Shown here: one piece after another, positions 45,517 through 45,975 of the stretch | Numbering within the stretch: position 1 is the stretch's first letter | How the letters are laid out: every line of letters starts with the position of its first letter | DNA from: Sandarakinorhabdus cyanobacteriorum | GTDB taxonomy: Bacteria > Pseudomonadota > Alphaproteobacteria > Sphingomonadales > Sphingomonadaceae | Length of the DNA: 45,975 nucleotides | Direction: 5' to 3' | NCBI RefSeq assembly: GCF_002251755.1 | Contig: NZ_NOXT01000117.1 | Location: 219-46,193 of the forward strand | Program-made: the position numbers and the translations under genes | The notes under the pieces: model-generated | Database searches by the model: none | Seen by the model: the letters and a program-made list of their open reading frames with translations, nothing else | What the model was told of the DNA's origin: nothing

Positions 45517-45975
45517 ATGCAGATGGCACCTGACCGCAGTTTTGGCAACGATCCACTCTGGCACCGCATCATTGCCCATCCCATTGGCGGCGAGGCCGCA
45601 GCGGCGGCCTTCACCAGGCACCGGGCGCGCGAGAATCTGTGGACGGCTGCGCATGCCGAAGCGGTGGTGACCGAATATCGGCGCTTCTGCTACCTTGCCT
45701 GTGTGGCCGGATTTGAGGTGACGCCATCAGATGCGGTGGACCAGGCCTGGCACCTGCATCTGACATATACCCGGGATTATTGGGACGGTTTCTGCCCCCA
45801 CAGCCTGGGCCGGCCGCTGCACCATTTGCCTGGCGATGGCACGGCCGGGGCTGCCGACCGCTTTGCCAGCCAATATGACAAGACGCTGGGGCTATATGGC
45901 GAGATCTTCGGCCATGCGGCCCCCGCCGCCATCTGGTGTCGCGCGACAATCAGGGTGAGAATGCGCGACAATCAA
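45517..45975 (+). CDS. N-terminal part of a TIGR04222/glycine-rich-type protein, cut at window end
   Basis: This open frame runs off the window after 153 codons. It reads MQMAPDRSFGNDPLWHRII at the start and has ENLWTAAHAEAVVTEYRRFC, VTPSDAVDQAWHLHLTYTRD and CPHSLGRPLHHLPGDG. From memory these match the N-terminal region of membrane proteins annotated with a TIGR04222 domain; the function is unknown. AGGA lies seven bases before the ATG at 45517. After ...AAIW (45936) the sequence changes to IS-like terminal repeats, so the residues CRATIRVRMRDNQ may be foreign. I consider the gene probably interrupted there. Confidence 0.6.
   Translation, partial: MQMAPDRSFGNDPLWHRIIAHPIGGEAAAAAFTRHRARENLWTAAHAEAVVTEYRRFCYLACVAGFEVTPSDAVDQAWHLHLTYTRDYWDGFCPHSLGRPLHHLPGDGTAGAADRFASQYDKTLGLYGEIFGHAAPAAIWCRATIRVRMRDNQ
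45937..45975. mobile_element. Putative IS21-type insertion sequence end
   Basis: From TGT at 45937 two exact 12-base direct repeats, GCGCGACAATCA (45941-45952 and 45963-45974), occur with a 22-base period. Short repeated sequences just inside a TG terminus are usual at the ends of IS21-family elements. The junction falls within an open gene. The rest of the element would lie beyond the window, so the identity is unproven. Confidence 0.4.

Overview
The window is high-GC DNA packed with short-gap genes on both strands. It looks like a chromosome segment of an alphaproteobacterium, most probably of the Sphingomonadales. The basis is the gene set and its order (ahcY near tsaE-amgK-murU, rpmI-rplT-pheST, fsa-type transaldolase next to xerC), the Ala/Pro/Arg-rich codon use, and the abundance of TonB-dependent-receptor-like outer-membrane proteins. 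Genus cannot be fixed from sequence reading alone. I found no tRNA, rRNA, CRISPR array or phage module, and no gene-free stretch longer than about 200 bases.

Layout. 1-7.0 kb: a HerA-type ATPase, an SMP-30-like lactonase translationally coupled to an epoxide-hydrolase-like enzyme, polA, and a lone leuD. 7.0-12.7 kb (minus strand): a CNNM/CorC-type membrane protein, then rpmI-rplT-(terminator)-pheS-pheT. 12.8-18.9 kb: a VOC protein, YqgE, a Prx5-type peroxiredoxin, a Tat-exported molybdopterin dehydrogenase large subunit overlapping hemH, an acetoacetyl-CoA reductase and a small ribbon-helix-helix protein. 18.9-25.2 kb: a DUF1295 membrane protein, an acyltransferase, a DUF2177 protein, TrmO, a secreted prolyl oligopeptidase, and an SDR/LysR divergent pair. 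25.3-36.8 kb (plus strand): ahcY, three tandem paralogous TonB-dependent-receptor-like barrels, tsaE, amgK, murU and an acyl-CoA ligase. 36.9-46 kb: a TIGR02594-type hydrolase, transaldolase, xerC, a three-gene Tad pseudopilin-type operon, an M20 peptidase, a dicarboxylate/amino-acid symporter, an NHL-repeat protein, and a gene apparently cut by the end of an insertion sequence at the window edge.

How it works together. Most genes are housekeeping: replication and repair (polA, xerC, HerA), translation (rpmI, rplT, pheST, trmO, tsaE), the methyl cycle (ahcY), haem (hemH), leucine (leuD) and peptidoglycan recycling (amgK-murU). The accessory signals are the tandem receptor array between ahcY and tsaE, a ribosome-binding-site hairpin ahead of the acyl-CoA ligase, a CtrA-like box ahead of the Tad genes, REP/REPIN-like inverted repeats at several convergent gene borders, and the putative IS end. 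No clear new multi-gene system is visible. The receptor triplet is the best candidate for something undescribed.
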